Of a DNA stretch of 64,000 bases, positions 1 to 8,488 are shown piece by piece. This DNA is from an uncultured beta proteobacterium. GTDB taxonomy: Bacteria > Pseudomonadota > Gammaproteobacteria > Burkholderiales > Burkholderiaceae_C. The notes beneath the pieces were generated by a model, which worked only from the letters and a program-made list of their open reading frames with translations, was not told the origin of the DNA and did no database searches. Position numbers and translations under genes: made by a program. Positions within the stretch are counted from its first letter, which is position 1; the number at the start of each line of letters is the position of its first letter. The stretch is taken from the NCBI GenBank assembly GCA_903845935.1, contig CAIMZI010000011.1, forward strand, positions 1-64,000, in the 5' to 3' direction.

Positions 1-140
1 CGGCCTATGCGCGTGTCAACAATGTGGGCGACGAGCGCTATGTAGGCTCGGTCATCGTCAACCAGAGTTCGTCCCAGTATTACGAGCCGGGCCTGCCGCA
101 AAACTGGACCCTGGGTCTGAGCCTGAACCTTCCGCTCTGA
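1..140 (+). CDS. TonB-dependent outer-membrane receptor, C-terminal end
   Basis: Only the last 45 codons are in the window, read from base 3 to the TGA at 138-140. The peptide contains VNNVGDERY followed by a Tyr-rich stretch and ends in WTLGLSLNLPL. The N-x-GD-x-x-Y pattern and the alternating hydrophobic last strand are typical of the end of a TonB-dependent receptor barrel, which imports siderophores, cobalamin or other large ligands across the outer membrane. The last residue is Leu rather than the more usual Phe. The ligand cannot be told from this fragment. Confidence 0.75.
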   Translation, partial: AYARVNNVGDERYVGSVIVNQSSSQYYEPGLPQNWTLGLSLNLPL

Positions 141-181
141 GTCTTCGCAAATTCGACCCATTGGTGCAGCCAAGGCAGGCA

Positions 182-195
182 TTGACCCCAGTCAA
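182..195. promoter_or_regulatory. FNR/ANR-like box upstream of the DksA-type gene
   Basis: TTGAC-CCCA-GTCAA is a perfect inverted repeat with a 4-base spacer and matches 8 of the 10 defined bases of the FNR/ANR consensus TTGAT-N4-ATCAA. Its centre lies about 63 bases before the ATG at 252. If it worked from the usual -41.5 position, transcription would start about 22 bases before the gene. No promoter -10 was verified, so this is a candidate only. Confidence 0.4.
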
Positions 196-251
196 AGACT
201 TGCTGGGTGCGAAAGGCGCAAGATGGAAACACTTATTCAAAAAGGTCCACC

Positions 252-620
252 ATGAAGCACCTCGACACCGCTACATTCAAGACAGCCCTGCTGCAGCAAC
301 GCAGCGCATTGCTGACCCAGCTCAGCACCTTGCGCGGCGGCGAGGTGGGCCGGGCGCAGGCCTCGACCGAGCACTTTGCCACCCGCGACGACACCCCGGC
401 CGCAGCCAATTCGGCACGCGATTTGGAGTTTGCGCTGGACGCCCACGACACCGCCGAAATTGCCGCCATTGACGCCGCCCTGCAACGCCTTATGGACGGC
501 AGCTATGGCGAATGCGTGGACTGTGGTGCGCACATTGCCGAGGCCAGGCTGAAGGCTGCGCCAGAAGCGGCACGCTGCATCCACTGCCAGGAACAGCTGG
601 AAAAAAACCAGCACGTCTGA
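252..620 (+). CDS. DksA/TraR-family C4 zinc-finger protein
   Basis: A 122-residue cytoplasmic protein with a long N-terminal helical region and a C-terminal CVDC-x17-CIHC zinc finger, the layout of the DksA/TraR family. DksA proteins bind RNA polymerase through the secondary channel and modify its response to ppGpp. At 122 residues it is shorter than the housekeeping DksA (about 150), so it is probably an accessory paralog. The ATG at 252 starts the family-like sequence; an in-frame ATG at 207 would add 15 residues without family character. All four zinc cysteines are present. An FNR-like box lies about 63 bases upstream. The target genes cannot be inferred. Confidence 0.85.
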   Translation: MKHLDTATFKTALLQQRSALLTQLSTLRGGEVGRAQASTEHFATRDDTPAAANSARDLEFALDAHDTAEIAAIDAALQRLMDGSYGECVDCGAHIAEARLKAAPEAARCIHCQEQLEKNQHV

Positions 621-681
621 AACCGAGTGCTTCGGCAGCCGCTGGCTGCTATCCTGAGGCCATGCTTGGACTGCACGCCCC

Positions 682-1287
682 ATGATGAACTACACCTTTG
701 CCTCGGCCACCATTTTGCTGGTGCTGATTACCGACCCGGTCGGCAATATTCCCATCTTCGCCAACGCCCTCAAGAACGTCGCGCCGCAGCGCAGACCTTG
801 GGTCATCCTGCGCGAAATCCTGATTGCCTTTGTGCTGCTGCTGACCTTTATGTTTGTAGGCCAGCGCTTTCTGGAGGTGATGAACCTGTCCGAGCTGGCG
901 CTGCAGATTGGTGGCGGCGTGATCCTGTTCCTGATCGCGCTGCGCATGGTGTTTCCGCCGCCCACCAGCCTGGAACCCGAGCAAATGGTCGAGCCGCTGA
1001 TCGTGCCCCTGGCCATACCGGCCATCGCCGGCCCCAGCGCCCTGGCCACCGTTTTGCTACTGGTGTCGCAACAGCCGGAAAGGCGATTGGAGTGGATTGC
1101 CGCCCTGTGCGTCACCATGCTGGTCAGTGCCGTGGTGCTGGTCTCGGCCGAACGCATACAGCGCCTGATCGGCAACAGCCTGGTGGTGGCGGTGGAGCGC
1201 CTGATGGGACTGGTGCTGGTGTCGGTCGCTATCGAGATGATGCTGCGCGGCATCAAAACCTTCGCACAGCAAATCATGACCGGCTAG
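682..1287 (+). CDS. marC: MarC family inner-membrane protein
   Basis: A 201-residue protein with about six hydrophobic segments and the N-terminal sequence LLVLITDPVGNIPIF, characteristic of the MarC family (UPF0056). Members are inner-membrane proteins of unknown transport function; the old link to multiple antibiotic resistance was not upheld. Length fits the family (about 200-220). ATG codons at 682 and 685 are both possible starts. The stop overlaps the stop of the convergent FAH-family gene by four bases, so the two genes end back to back without a terminator between them. Confidence 0.88.
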   Translation: MMNYTFASATILLVLITDPVGNIPIFANALKNVAPQRRPWVILREILIAFVLLLTFMFVGQRFLEVMNLSELALQIGGGVILFLIALRMVFPPPTSLEPEQMVEPLIVPLAIPAIAGPSALATVLLLVSQQPERRLEWIAALCVTMLVSAVVLVSAERIQRLIGNSLVVAVERLMGLVLVSVAIEMMLRGIKTFAQQIMTG

Positions 1288-2285
1288 CTATCGAACGGAA
1301 TGACTTCCTGTTCAATAGCGCCAAACAGGCTCTGACCGGCGGCGTTTTTCATCTCGATCTGCACCGTGTCGCCGTAGCGCAGGTACTCGGTTGCCGCCTT
1401 GCCGTCCTGCAGGGACTCCATGGCGCGCTTCTCAAGAATGCTGTGAAAGCCCTTGGGCCAGCTCCATTGGCCACGCTTTTCCAGGCCAGTGTTGCTGACC
1501 GGGCCCGCGCCCAGAATGCTGCCGACGCGCACCGGTCGGGTCCGGGCCAGCAGCGCCAGCAATTGCCCGAAGTGGCTGCCCATGTCGCTACCGGCGTCGC
1601 ACTGGCCGACCTTGCGGCCGTTCCATTGGGTCTGCAAACTCAGGTTTACCCGGCCCTTGGCCCAGGCATCTCCCAACTCATCCGGCGTAATCGCCACCGG
1701 ACTAAAGGCTGTGGCGCAATTGCCTTGCACCCCGGCCACGGCGCCATCCGCTGACACCAGACCGCGCAAAGTGGCCTGGTTGTACAGCATCAGCAGGCGC
1801 ACGCCATCCAGCGCACGTTCGGGCGCACAGGCCTGGGGAATGTCGCCCGTGATCACCGCCACACCGGCACAGAAGTCCAGGCCCAGGGCCTCGGCCGCGC
1901 AGGGCAGCGCGTCCTGCGCACCCAGCAAGGCATCGCTGGCGAGCTGCAACATCTCCGGACCGCACGCATGCTGCTGATCGGGCTGCCCCGCCGCCTTGCG
2001 CAACAATTCGGCATGGCTGGGGTAGGCAGCAGCAGTCACCCATTGGTAGGCGCGCGGCAGTGGCGCCATGCATTGCGCCGGGTCAAAGGCAAAGGCGTGA
2101 CGGGCACGGCCCGCATTCATCGCATCAAAAATGTCCTGCAACTGAGGCGACAAAAAATTCCAGTCATCCAGCACCTGCTGCAAGCGGTTGGCGACATGGG
2201 AGGCGTAATGCGCCTGACTCAGGTCGCGCGACACCACCACCAGTTGTCCATCGCGCGATCCGTCTTTGTAGCTTGCAAGTTTCAT
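1284..2285 (-). CDS. Fumarylacetoacetate hydrolase (FAH) family protein
   Basis: A 333-residue soluble protein beginning MKLASYKDG, with the FAH fold in its C-terminal two thirds. The stretch after residue 190 (NLSLQTQWNG, then GQLLALLARTRPVRVGSILGAGPVSN) is the metal-site region shared by fumarylacetoacetases and 2-oxo-4-pentenoate-type hydrolases. Such enzymes cleave C-C bonds or hydrate acylpyruvates with Mg2+, often at the end of aromatic-ring catabolism. The length matches the 330-residue fumarylacetoacetase-like proteins of beta-proteobacteria. No homogentisate or maleylacetoacetate genes are adjacent, so the true substrate is open. Convergent with marC. Confidence 0.82.
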   Translation of the reverse strand: MKLASYKDGSRDGQLVVVSRDLSQAHYASHVANRLQQVLDDWNFLSPQLQDIFDAMNAGRARHAFAFDPAQCMAPLPRAYQWVTAAAYPSHAELLRKAAGQPDQQHACGPEMLQLASDALLGAQDALPCAAEALGLDFCAGVAVITGDIPQACAPERALDGVRLLMLYNQATLRGLVSADGAVAGVQGNCATAFSPVAITPDELGDAWAKGRVNLSLQTQWNGRKVGQCDAGSDMGSHFGQLLALLARTRPVRVGSILGAGPVSNTGLEKRGQWSWPKGFHSILEKRAMESLQDGKAATEYLRYGDTVQIEMKNAAGQSLFGAIEQEVIPFDS

Positions 2286-2403
2286 GGCTGCATTTTCGCC
2301 GCTTTTGTGCGCACCAGTCAGCTTGAACCATCTGCCGGGTCTGTCGCCCTACACTGTGGCTGCCGCGTTAAGCAAGGGTTGCACCTCACGATGAGGACCT
2401 TGA

Positions 2404-3570
2404 ATGACAGCCGCCGAACCCACACCTCCGCCCCAAAGCCCTTATCCGATGCGAAAACTCTTGCTGCTCACGGCCGTGGTGGCCCTTGTCCATGCCCTGC
2501 TGTTATGGGCGGTTCCGGCCCACGGCCCGCTGTTTTCGGGTCAGCCTGAAGGTTTGCTGCCGCAGGCGCGCGCCACCGGATTTGTCACCCGCAACATGGC
2601 ACAGACGCCCACAGCCATCGATCTGGCAGTGGCAGCCGCGCAGCCCGAGCCGCTGCTGCCAGCCCGGTCGGCCCAAGCGGCGCCAAAAAGAGTGAGGCCC
2701 AAACCAGTAGCGCCCAACGAGGACACCGCCGTCACGCCCGACAGCGCCGCTGCGCTCGGCTCCGGACCATTACCCTTGGCGGCGGCACCGGTCACGCTGC
2801 AAATTGCCGCTGCCACGCCTGCCTCAACCGGACCCAAAACCCGAACCGAAGCGGTGTCGGACGCCCGAAACCCTGTAAGCACTCTGGCAGCCGCGGCTGG
2901 CAATGCTGCTAGCCCGCCCAAGCTTGTCTATCCGCCAGCGGTGCGCCTGATTTACGAGGGCCGGGGCGAAGAAAAGGGCTTTCTGAAATACACGGCCGCA
3001 GGTGAACTGGTCTGGGCACCGGAGGGCACGCAATACAACGCCAAGCTGGAAATCACTTTTCTGCTGGCGCGCCTGCGCACGTGGACCAGCCGGGGCGACT
3101 TGGGCGACAGCGGCCTGCAGCCCACGCGCTTTGGCGACAAGCCGCGCGGCGCCGAACTGGCCACCCATTTCCAGCGCGACAAGGGCATTATTTCTTTCAG
3201 CGCCAACAACCCCGACGTGGCCCTACAGCCCGGCGCGCAAGACAAACTCAGCGCCCTGCTGCAGCTCGGCGCACTGATGGCCGGTGCGCCCGGGCGCTAT
3301 GGTGCGGGAAGCGTCATCAGCTTTCAGGCCGCCGATGCGCACCGCGCAGAACTTTGGGATTTCAAGGTGGGCGCGGCCGAATCGCTGGAGCTGCCCGGCG
3401 GCAGCGTCAATGCCATCAAACTGAACAAGGAACCCACAGCAGAGTTCGACCAGCGTATCGAGGTCTGGCTGGCGCCCGACATGGGCTACCTGCCGGTGCG
3501 CCTGCGCATTACCGAGGCCAACAGCACCTTTGTCGACCTGCAGTGGCGAAAAACAGAAAAGCCCGGTTGA
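2404..3570 (+). CDS. DUF3108 domain protein with N-terminal membrane anchor
   Basis: A 388-residue protein. Residues about 16-35 form one hydrophobic segment (signal anchor or uncleaved signal). A Pro/Ala-rich, low-complexity linker to about residue 170 would span the periplasm. The C-terminal 215 residues start at VRLIYEGRGEEKGFLKY and match the DUF3108 pattern of an all-beta periplasmic domain. The family is widespread in Burkholderiales and has no settled function. The ATG at 2404 follows a GAGG ribosome-binding sequence; the ATG 15 codons later, directly before the hydrophobic segment, is an alternative. Confidence 0.75.
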   Translation: MTAAEPTPPPQSPYPMRKLLLLTAVVALVHALLLWAVPAHGPLFSGQPEGLLPQARATGFVTRNMAQTPTAIDLAVAAAQPEPLLPARSAQAAPKRVRPKPVAPNEDTAVTPDSAAALGSGPLPLAAAPVTLQIAAATPASTGPKTRTEAVSDARNPVSTLAAAAGNAASPPKLVYPPAVRLIYEGRGEEKGFLKYTAAGELVWAPEGTQYNAKLEITFLLARLRTWTSRGDLGDSGLQPTRFGDKPRGAELATHFQRDKGIISFSANNPDVALQPGAQDKLSALLQLGALMAGAPGRYGAGSVISFQAADAHRAELWDFKVGAAESLELPGGSVNAIKLNKEPTAEFDQRIEVWLAPDMGYLPVRLRITEANSTFVDLQWRKTEKPG

Positions 3571-3656
3571 GCAGGGCACGCCTGGGCATTTCCTGTTACT
3601 CTTGAATTCAGACAGCCAGCTACCAATTGCAAAGCAAACCAGGAAAGCCAGCCGCC

Positions 3657-3968
3657 ATGCACACACTCTACGATTCTGAGACCTTTACCGTCACCCACAT
3701 GTTGGCCAATCTGGCCAGCGACGCCCAGCACCCCTCGGGCGCCAGCAAGTCGGAACAGGGCGCCCAGATGCTGCCCATGTTGATGCGCCACGGCTTCGAA
3801 ATCGTAGACAAGCGGGCAGGCAAGGAGGTGTATCTGGACGGCTCCTGGGCCGAGCTGTTTCAGCAGCACATCGTGGCCTGGCAGGTCAACACCCCGACCC
3901 AGGAAGAGGTGGAAGACACGCTGGAGCGCTATGCCGAGTTAGCGCAAAACCCGGTCATCGTCCACTAA
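3657..3968 (+). CDS. DUF3567 family small protein
   Basis: A 103-residue soluble protein starting MHTLYDSETF and ending AQNPVIVH, with the central GFEIVDKRAGKEVYLDG pattern of DUF3567, a small family conserved in Burkholderiales. Function unknown. The start at 3657 follows an AGGAAAG ribosome-binding sequence, whereas the ATG 10 codons upstream has none. It sits alone between the DUF3108 gene and the convergent psd gene, only 9 bases from the psd stop. Confidence 0.78.
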   Translation: MHTLYDSETFTVTHMLANLASDAQHPSGASKSEQGAQMLPMLMRHGFEIVDKRAGKEVYLDGSWAELFQQHIVAWQVNTPTQEEVEDTLERYAELAQNPVIVH

Positions 3969-3977
3969 TTTCGCTTT

Positions 3978-4826
3978 TTAAGCGGGCTTGCCGCCCATGG
4001 CCTCGCCCATGCGAATCGGCCGGGCGGCGGTCCATTCCGGGTTGAAGTTCAGGCGGTCCTTGGAAAACAGCATCACCACCGTGGAGCCCAGCAAAAAGCG
4101 GCCCATCTCCTCACCCTTTTTCAGGCTGACCTGACCGGCTTGGTATTGCCATTCGCAAATCTGCGGGCTGCGCGGCGGATTGACCTGGCCGTGCCAGACA
4201 GTGGCCATGCTGCCGACAATGGTCGCGCCGACCAGGGTCAGCACAAACGGTCCCTGGTCCGAATCAAACACACAGACTACGCGTTCATTGCGGGCAAACA
4301 GACCGGGCACGCCGCGCGCCGTGGTCGGATTCACCGAAAACAGATCGCCAGGCACATAAATCATGCGGCGCAGGCTGCCATCGCAGGGCATGTGGATGCG
4401 GTGGTAGTCGCGTGGGCTTAGGTACAGGGTGGCGAATTGGCCATCCCGGAACTGGCCGGCAAGCGCGGCATCGCCGCCCACCAGCGCAGTGCTGCTGTAG
4501 CTGTGGCCCTTGGCCTGGAAGATCTGCTCGCCCTCTATGCGTCCAATCTGGCTGATGGCGCCGTCCACCGGGCACAGGTAATCGGCAGCGGCCAGTGGCC
4601 TGGCACCGGGTTTCAGGGCGCGGGTAAAAAAATCATTGAAGCTGGCGTAGCTGGAAATTTCCGGTGCGGCGGCCTCGGCCATATTGACGTTGTAGCGCTT
4701 CACAAACCAGCGGATCAGCGCCGTGGTGAAGGCTCCACCCTTGGCAGAGGCGATCCAGCCGGCAAAAACCGTCAGTGCTTTTTTGGGCAGGAGGTACTGC
4801 GGAAGGACCGCGAGAGAGTCAGACAT
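3978..4826 (-). CDS. psd: Phosphatidylserine decarboxylase proenzyme
   Basis: A 282-residue protein of the right length for bacterial phosphatidylserine decarboxylase, which makes phosphatidylethanolamine at the inner membrane. The LGST motif at residues 246-249 is the self-cleavage site: cutting between Gly247 and Ser248 gives the alpha chain with a pyruvoyl group on its new N-terminus. PVDG near residue 87 and YHRIHMP near 141 supply the Asp and His of the processing triad. The gene is divergent from the LysR gene with a 58-base gap and convergent with the DUF3567 gene. Confidence 0.95.
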   Translation of the reverse strand: MSDSLAVLPQYLLPKKALTVFAGWIASAKGGAFTTALIRWFVKRYNVNMAEAAAPEISSYASFNDFFTRALKPGARPLAAADYLCPVDGAISQIGRIEGEQIFQAKGHSYSSTALVGGDAALAGQFRDGQFATLYLSPRDYHRIHMPCDGSLRRMIYVPGDLFSVNPTTARGVPGLFARNERVVCVFDSDQGPFVLTLVGATIVGSMATVWHGQVNPPRSPQICEWQYQAGQVSLKKGEEMGRFLLGSTVVMLFSKDRLNFNPEWTAARPIRMGEAMGGKPA

Positions 4827-4884
4827 GGCAGGTCCTCAAAAAATAGGTAAGCGCAGCTAGGCGGCCGCGAATTATAGTGAGCCC

Positions 4885-5772
4885 ATGAGTACCGTCCGCA
4901 TCCCCCCCATCCAGTGCCTGTTGACCTTTGAAACCCTGGCGCGATTGCGCAGTGTGACGCAGGCCAGCGAGGAGCTGCATGTCACGCCCAGCGCAGTCAG
5001 CCACCGGGTGCGCCAGCTGGAAGAAATCATAGGCACCAAGCTGTTTGGACGGGCCGACTTTTCGCTCACCACCGAGGGCAGCGAATACCTGGCCCATGTG
5101 CGCGAGGGCCTGGCCACGCTGCAGAAGTTTCCCAGCTCGGCCGCGCTGCCGGGCAAGCGCAAGCTGCGCCTGGCCGTCACTCCCACCTTTGCGCGCAGCA
5201 TTTTGCTGCCGCGCCTGCGTCAGTTCACCGAGGCCTATCCGGAAATCGACCTCACCCTTCAGGTGTCGATTCCGCTTTTGGACGTGGTGGCCGAGGACGC
5301 CGATCTGTTGGTGCGCTTTGGTCCGGGCCGCTACGCCGATCTGGAGTATGTCTGCCTGGCCAAGGACGAGGTCACGCCCCTGGCCTCACCGGCCTTTGTG
5401 CGTGAGCACGGCCCGTTCGAGAGCGCGCAGGACCTGGACGGCGTGGCGCTGTTGCGCAGCCCGCTGGAACCCTGGCGCACCTGGTTTGCCGCCAACGGAC
5501 TGGACTGGCCCGAGCCGGTAGAGGGATCGCAGTTCAACGACATTGGCCTGATGTGTGACGGCGCCGCCGCCGGCATGGGCGTGGCCCTGGTGCGCCTCAA
5601 GCTGGGCGCGCCCTGGCTGGAGCAGGGCTCGCTGGTGCGCCTGGGCAGCAGCCCTGTTTTTCTCAACAACGTGCCCAGTCCGCACGCCCACTACCTGTGC
5701 TGGCGCACCGGCGCCATGGACCGCTGGGAAGTGGCGGCGTTTACCGACTGGCTAAAGAAGTCGCTGGGGTAA
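4885..5772 (+). CDS. LysR-family transcriptional regulator (GcvA-like)
   Basis: A 295-residue LysR regulator. The N-terminal winged helix covers residues 1-60 (FETLARLRSVTQASEELHVTPSAVSHRVRQLE); the rest is a two-lobe effector-binding domain. The sequence resembles the GcvA branch. LysR proteins usually control a divergent or neighbouring gene. Here psd is divergent 58 bases away and the glcD-type oxidase follows on the same strand after 85 bases, so either could be a target. The effector is unknown. Confidence 0.88.
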   Translation: MSTVRIPPIQCLLTFETLARLRSVTQASEELHVTPSAVSHRVRQLEEIIGTKLFGRADFSLTTEGSEYLAHVREGLATLQKFPSSAALPGKRKLRLAVTPTFARSILLPRLRQFTEAYPEIDLTLQVSIPLLDVVAEDADLLVRFGPGRYADLEYVCLAKDEVTPLASPAFVREHGPFESAQDLDGVALLRSPLEPWRTWFAANGLDWPEPVEGSQFNDIGLMCDGAAAGMGVALVRLKLGAPWLEQGSLVRLGSSPVFLNNVPSPHAHYLCWRTGAMDRWEVAAFTDWLKKSLG

Positions 5773-5857
5773 TTCAAAGCCCTGTGCAAGTTAATTCACG
5801 CGAACCCGCACCGGATTGCCCTACAGTGATACTCATGATCGCCAAGGAACCTCAACC

Positions 5858-7354
5858 ATGAACGCGCCTACGGCCACCCACGAACTGCTGCAACGCGCCG
5901 AGCTGCAGGCCCGCGTCGTGCAGGCGCTCAAGCCGCTGCTGCCTGCCCACGCCCTGCTCTACCAGACCGAGGACACCACGCCCTACGAATGTGACGGCCT
6001 GACCGCCTACCGTGCAAGGCCACTGCTGGTGGCGCTGCCGGAAACTGAAGCCCAGGTGGCGTCGGTGCTGCAGGCCTGTTACGCGCTCAAGGTGCCAGTG
6101 GTGGCGCGCGGTGCCGGCACCGGCCTGTCGGGCGGCGCCATGCCCAACCCTCTGGGCGTGACGCTCTCCTTGGCCAAATTCAACAAGATCCTCAAAATCG
6201 ACAAGCGCAGCCGCACGGCCGTGGTGCAATGCGGCGTGCGCAACCTGGCGATCAGCGAGGCCGCCTCACCCTACGGTCTGTACTACGCACCCGACCCCAG
6301 CAGCCAAATTGCCTGCACCATAGGCGGCAATGTGGCGGAAAACTCGGGCGGCGTGCATTGCCTCAAATACGGCCTGACCCTGCACAACATCCAGAAGGTG
6401 CGCGGCTTCACCATGGAAGGTGAGCCCATCGAGTTCGGCAGCGATGCGCTGGATGAGCCCGGCTACGAATACTTAAGCATCGTGATCGGCAGCGAAGGCA
6501 TGCTGGCCGTCACCACCGAGGTCACCGTCAAGCTGATCCCCAAGCCGCAGCTGGCGCGCTGCATCATGGCCAGCTTTGACGATGTGCGCAAGGCCGGTGA
6601 AGCCGTGGCGCAGGTGATTGCCGCGGGCATCATCCCGGCCGGGCTGGAAATGATGGACAAGCCCATGACCGCCGCCGTGGAAGACTATGTGCACGCCGGT
6701 TACGACCTGAACGCGGCCGCCATCCTGCTGTGCGAGAGCGACGGCACACCCGAAGAGGTGGAAGAGGAAATCGGCCGCATGAGCGCGGTGCTGACCGCGG
6801 CTGGCGCTACTGCGATTGCGGTGAGCAACTCCGAGGCAGAGCGCATGCGCTTCTGGAGCGGGCGCAAGAATGCATTCCCCGCATCGGGCCGTATCAGCCC
6901 GGATTACATGTGCATGGACAGCACCATACCGCGCAAACGCCTGGCCGACATCCTGTTGGCTATTGCCGAGATGGAAAAGAAATACCAATTGCGCTGCTGC
7001 AATGTGTTCCATGCCGGTGATGGCAATTTGCACCCGCTGATTTTGTTTGATGCCAGCGACGCCGACCAGTTGCACCGCTGCGAGCTGTTTGGCGCCGACA
7101 TCCTGGAAACCAGTGTCGCCATGGGCGGCACGGTGACCGGCGAGCATGGCGTCGGCGTGGAAAAACTCAACAGCATGTGCGTGCAGTTTTCTGCCGACGA
7201 GAACGCGCAAATGTTTGCCCTCAAGGCGGCCTTTGACACCAAGGGTCTGCTCAATCCCGGCAAGGTGATTCCCACCCTGCACCGCTGCGCCGAATATGGC
7301 CGGATGCTGGTGCGCGGCGGGCAGATCAAGCACCCCGAACTGGAACGCTTTTAG
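5858..7354 (+). CDS. glcD: FAD-linked oxidase, GlcD type (glycolate/D-lactate dehydrogenase subunit)
   Basis: A 498-residue flavoprotein. Residues about 55-235 form a PCMH-type FAD-binding domain with VVARGAGTGLSGGAMP and IACTIGGNVAENSGG. The C-terminal FAD-oxidase domain ends with NVFHAGDGNLHPL and the TGEHGVG motif typical of the D-lactate/glycolate family. GlcD is the catalytic flavin subunit of glycolate oxidase, which hands electrons to the membrane chain. glcE and glcF are not next to it, so it may work with partners elsewhere or be a stand-alone 2-hydroxyacid dehydrogenase. The start at 5858 has an AAGGAAC ribosome-binding sequence; an in-frame start at 5816 is less likely. Confidence 0.87.
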   Translation: MNAPTATHELLQRAELQARVVQALKPLLPAHALLYQTEDTTPYECDGLTAYRARPLLVALPETEAQVASVLQACYALKVPVVARGAGTGLSGGAMPNPLGVTLSLAKFNKILKIDKRSRTAVVQCGVRNLAISEAASPYGLYYAPDPSSQIACTIGGNVAENSGGVHCLKYGLTLHNIQKVRGFTMEGEPIEFGSDALDEPGYEYLSIVIGSEGMLAVTTEVTVKLIPKPQLARCIMASFDDVRKAGEAVAQVIAAGIIPAGLEMMDKPMTAAVEDYVHAGYDLNAAAILLCESDGTPEEVEEEIGRMSAVLTAAGATAIAVSNSEAERMRFWSGRKNAFPASGRISPDYMCMDSTIPRKRLADILLAIAEMEKKYQLRCCNVFHAGDGNLHPLILFDASDADQLHRCELFGADILETSVAMGGTVTGEHGVGVEKLNSMCVQFSADENAQMFALKAAFDTKGLLNPGKVIPTLHRCAEYGRMLVRGGQIKHPELERF

Positions 7355-7360
7355 GCCGCC

Positions 7361-7720
7361 ATGCAGGCATTGCGCGGCATCACCTGGCTCTTGTTGCTGC
7401 AAAGCATAGGCGAGGTGATTTCGCGCGCGCTGCACCTGCCACTGCCGGGCCCGGTGGTTGGCATGCTGCTGTTGTTATTCGCCCTGCGCTGGCCCCTCGT
7501 GCATGACAGCGTTAGCGTGGTTGCGGAGTTTCTGCTGCAACACCTGTCGCTTTTGTTTGTTCCGGTGGGCGTGGGCGTGATGACGCATCTGGATGTGCTG
7601 GGAAAATACGGTGCGCGCTTGTGCCTGATCATCGTGCTGTCCACCTGGATCAGCCTGGCCGTCACGGCGCTGGTCTTGCGCGCCCTGATGCGCGGCCATG
7701 CGGAGACCGACCATGGCTGA
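7361..7720 (+). CDS. lrgA: LrgA/CidA family holin-like protein
   Basis: A 119-residue membrane protein with about four hydrophobic segments and the family sequence LPLPGPVVGMLLLL near residue 27. LrgA/CidA proteins resemble holins; in several bacteria the LrgAB pair acts in pyruvate transport or controls murein hydrolase activity. It starts six bases after the glcD stop and overlaps the lrgB start by eight bases, so glcD-lrgA-lrgB is probably one transcript. A shared transcript with a glycolate/lactate-type oxidase fits an organic-acid transport role (inference). Confidence 0.88.
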   Translation: MQALRGITWLLLLQSIGEVISRALHLPLPGPVVGMLLLLFALRWPLVHDSVSVVAEFLLQHLSLLFVPVGVGVMTHLDVLGKYGARLCLIIVLSTWISLAVTALVLRALMRGHAETDHG

Positions 7721-8438
7721 TTTCGTCCAGCTCTGGGTTTACCTCTCCTCCACGCCGCTGTTTGGCCTGACCGCCACGCTGTTGGTCTATGTGCTGGCGC
7801 AAGCCTTTTACGGCCGTATGGGTCAGGCGGCCTGGGCCAATCCGGTGCTGTGGTCCGTGCTGACGCTGGCCGTGGGCCTGACGCTCACAGGCACCGCCTA
7901 CCCCACGTATTTTTCCGGCGCGCAGTTCATCCACTTTCTGCTCGGCCCCGCCGTGGTGGCGCTGGCCTGGCCGCTGTGGCTGCGCCGCGATGTGTTGCGG
8001 ACACGCTTTTGCCGCTTTGCCATTGCCTCGCTGGCCGGTGGTGCGGCGGCTGCCATCAGCGCCACTGCCCTGGCCTGGCTGCTGGACCTGCCGCATGACG
8101 TGCTGCTGTCGCTGGCGCCCAAGTCCGTCACCGCACCGGTGGCGATGGGCGTGGCCGAAAAAATTGGCGGCATACCGGCGCTGGCAGCGGTGTTTGCCGT
8201 GGTCACCGGCATGGTCGGGGCACTCTCGGGCAAGTACCTGTTTGACCTGCTGCGCATTGGCAAAGATGCAACCGGCTGGATGGCACGCGGCTTTGCGTTG
8301 GGCACTGCCGCCCACGGCATCGGTGCAGCGCGCGCCATGCAGGTGAATGCCGACGCCGGTGCCTGGGCCGCCCTGGCGCTGGGCCTGCAAGTGGTGTTTG
8401 CTTCGGTGCTGATTCCGCTGGTGGCCCGCCTGCTGTGA
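7713..8438 (+). CDS. lrgB: LrgB/CidB family membrane protein
   Basis: A 241-residue protein with multiple membrane segments and the conserved LrgB core LLSLAPKSVTAPVAMGVAEKIGG around residue 128. It is the obligate partner of LrgA. The ATG at 7713 (MADFVQLW) follows a GGAG sequence by seven bases and overlaps the end of lrgA, pointing to translational coupling; an in-frame ATG at 7698 would only add five residues. A second conserved stretch, ATGWMARGFALGTAAHGIGAARA, lies near the C-terminus, as in the family. Confidence 0.9.
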   Translation: MADFVQLWVYLSSTPLFGLTATLLVYVLAQAFYGRMGQAAWANPVLWSVLTLAVGLTLTGTAYPTYFSGAQFIHFLLGPAVVALAWPLWLRRDVLRTRFCRFAIASLAGGAAAAISATALAWLLDLPHDVLLSLAPKSVTAPVAMGVAEKIGGIPALAAVFAVVTGMVGALSGKYLFDLLRIGKDATGWMARGFALGTAAHGIGAARAMQVNADAGAWAALALGLQVVFASVLIPLVARLL

Positions 8439-8488
8439 GCCTGCTTAAAACTTGCTGAGAACCTGCGCCTTAGCACAGGCCCCAAGGC

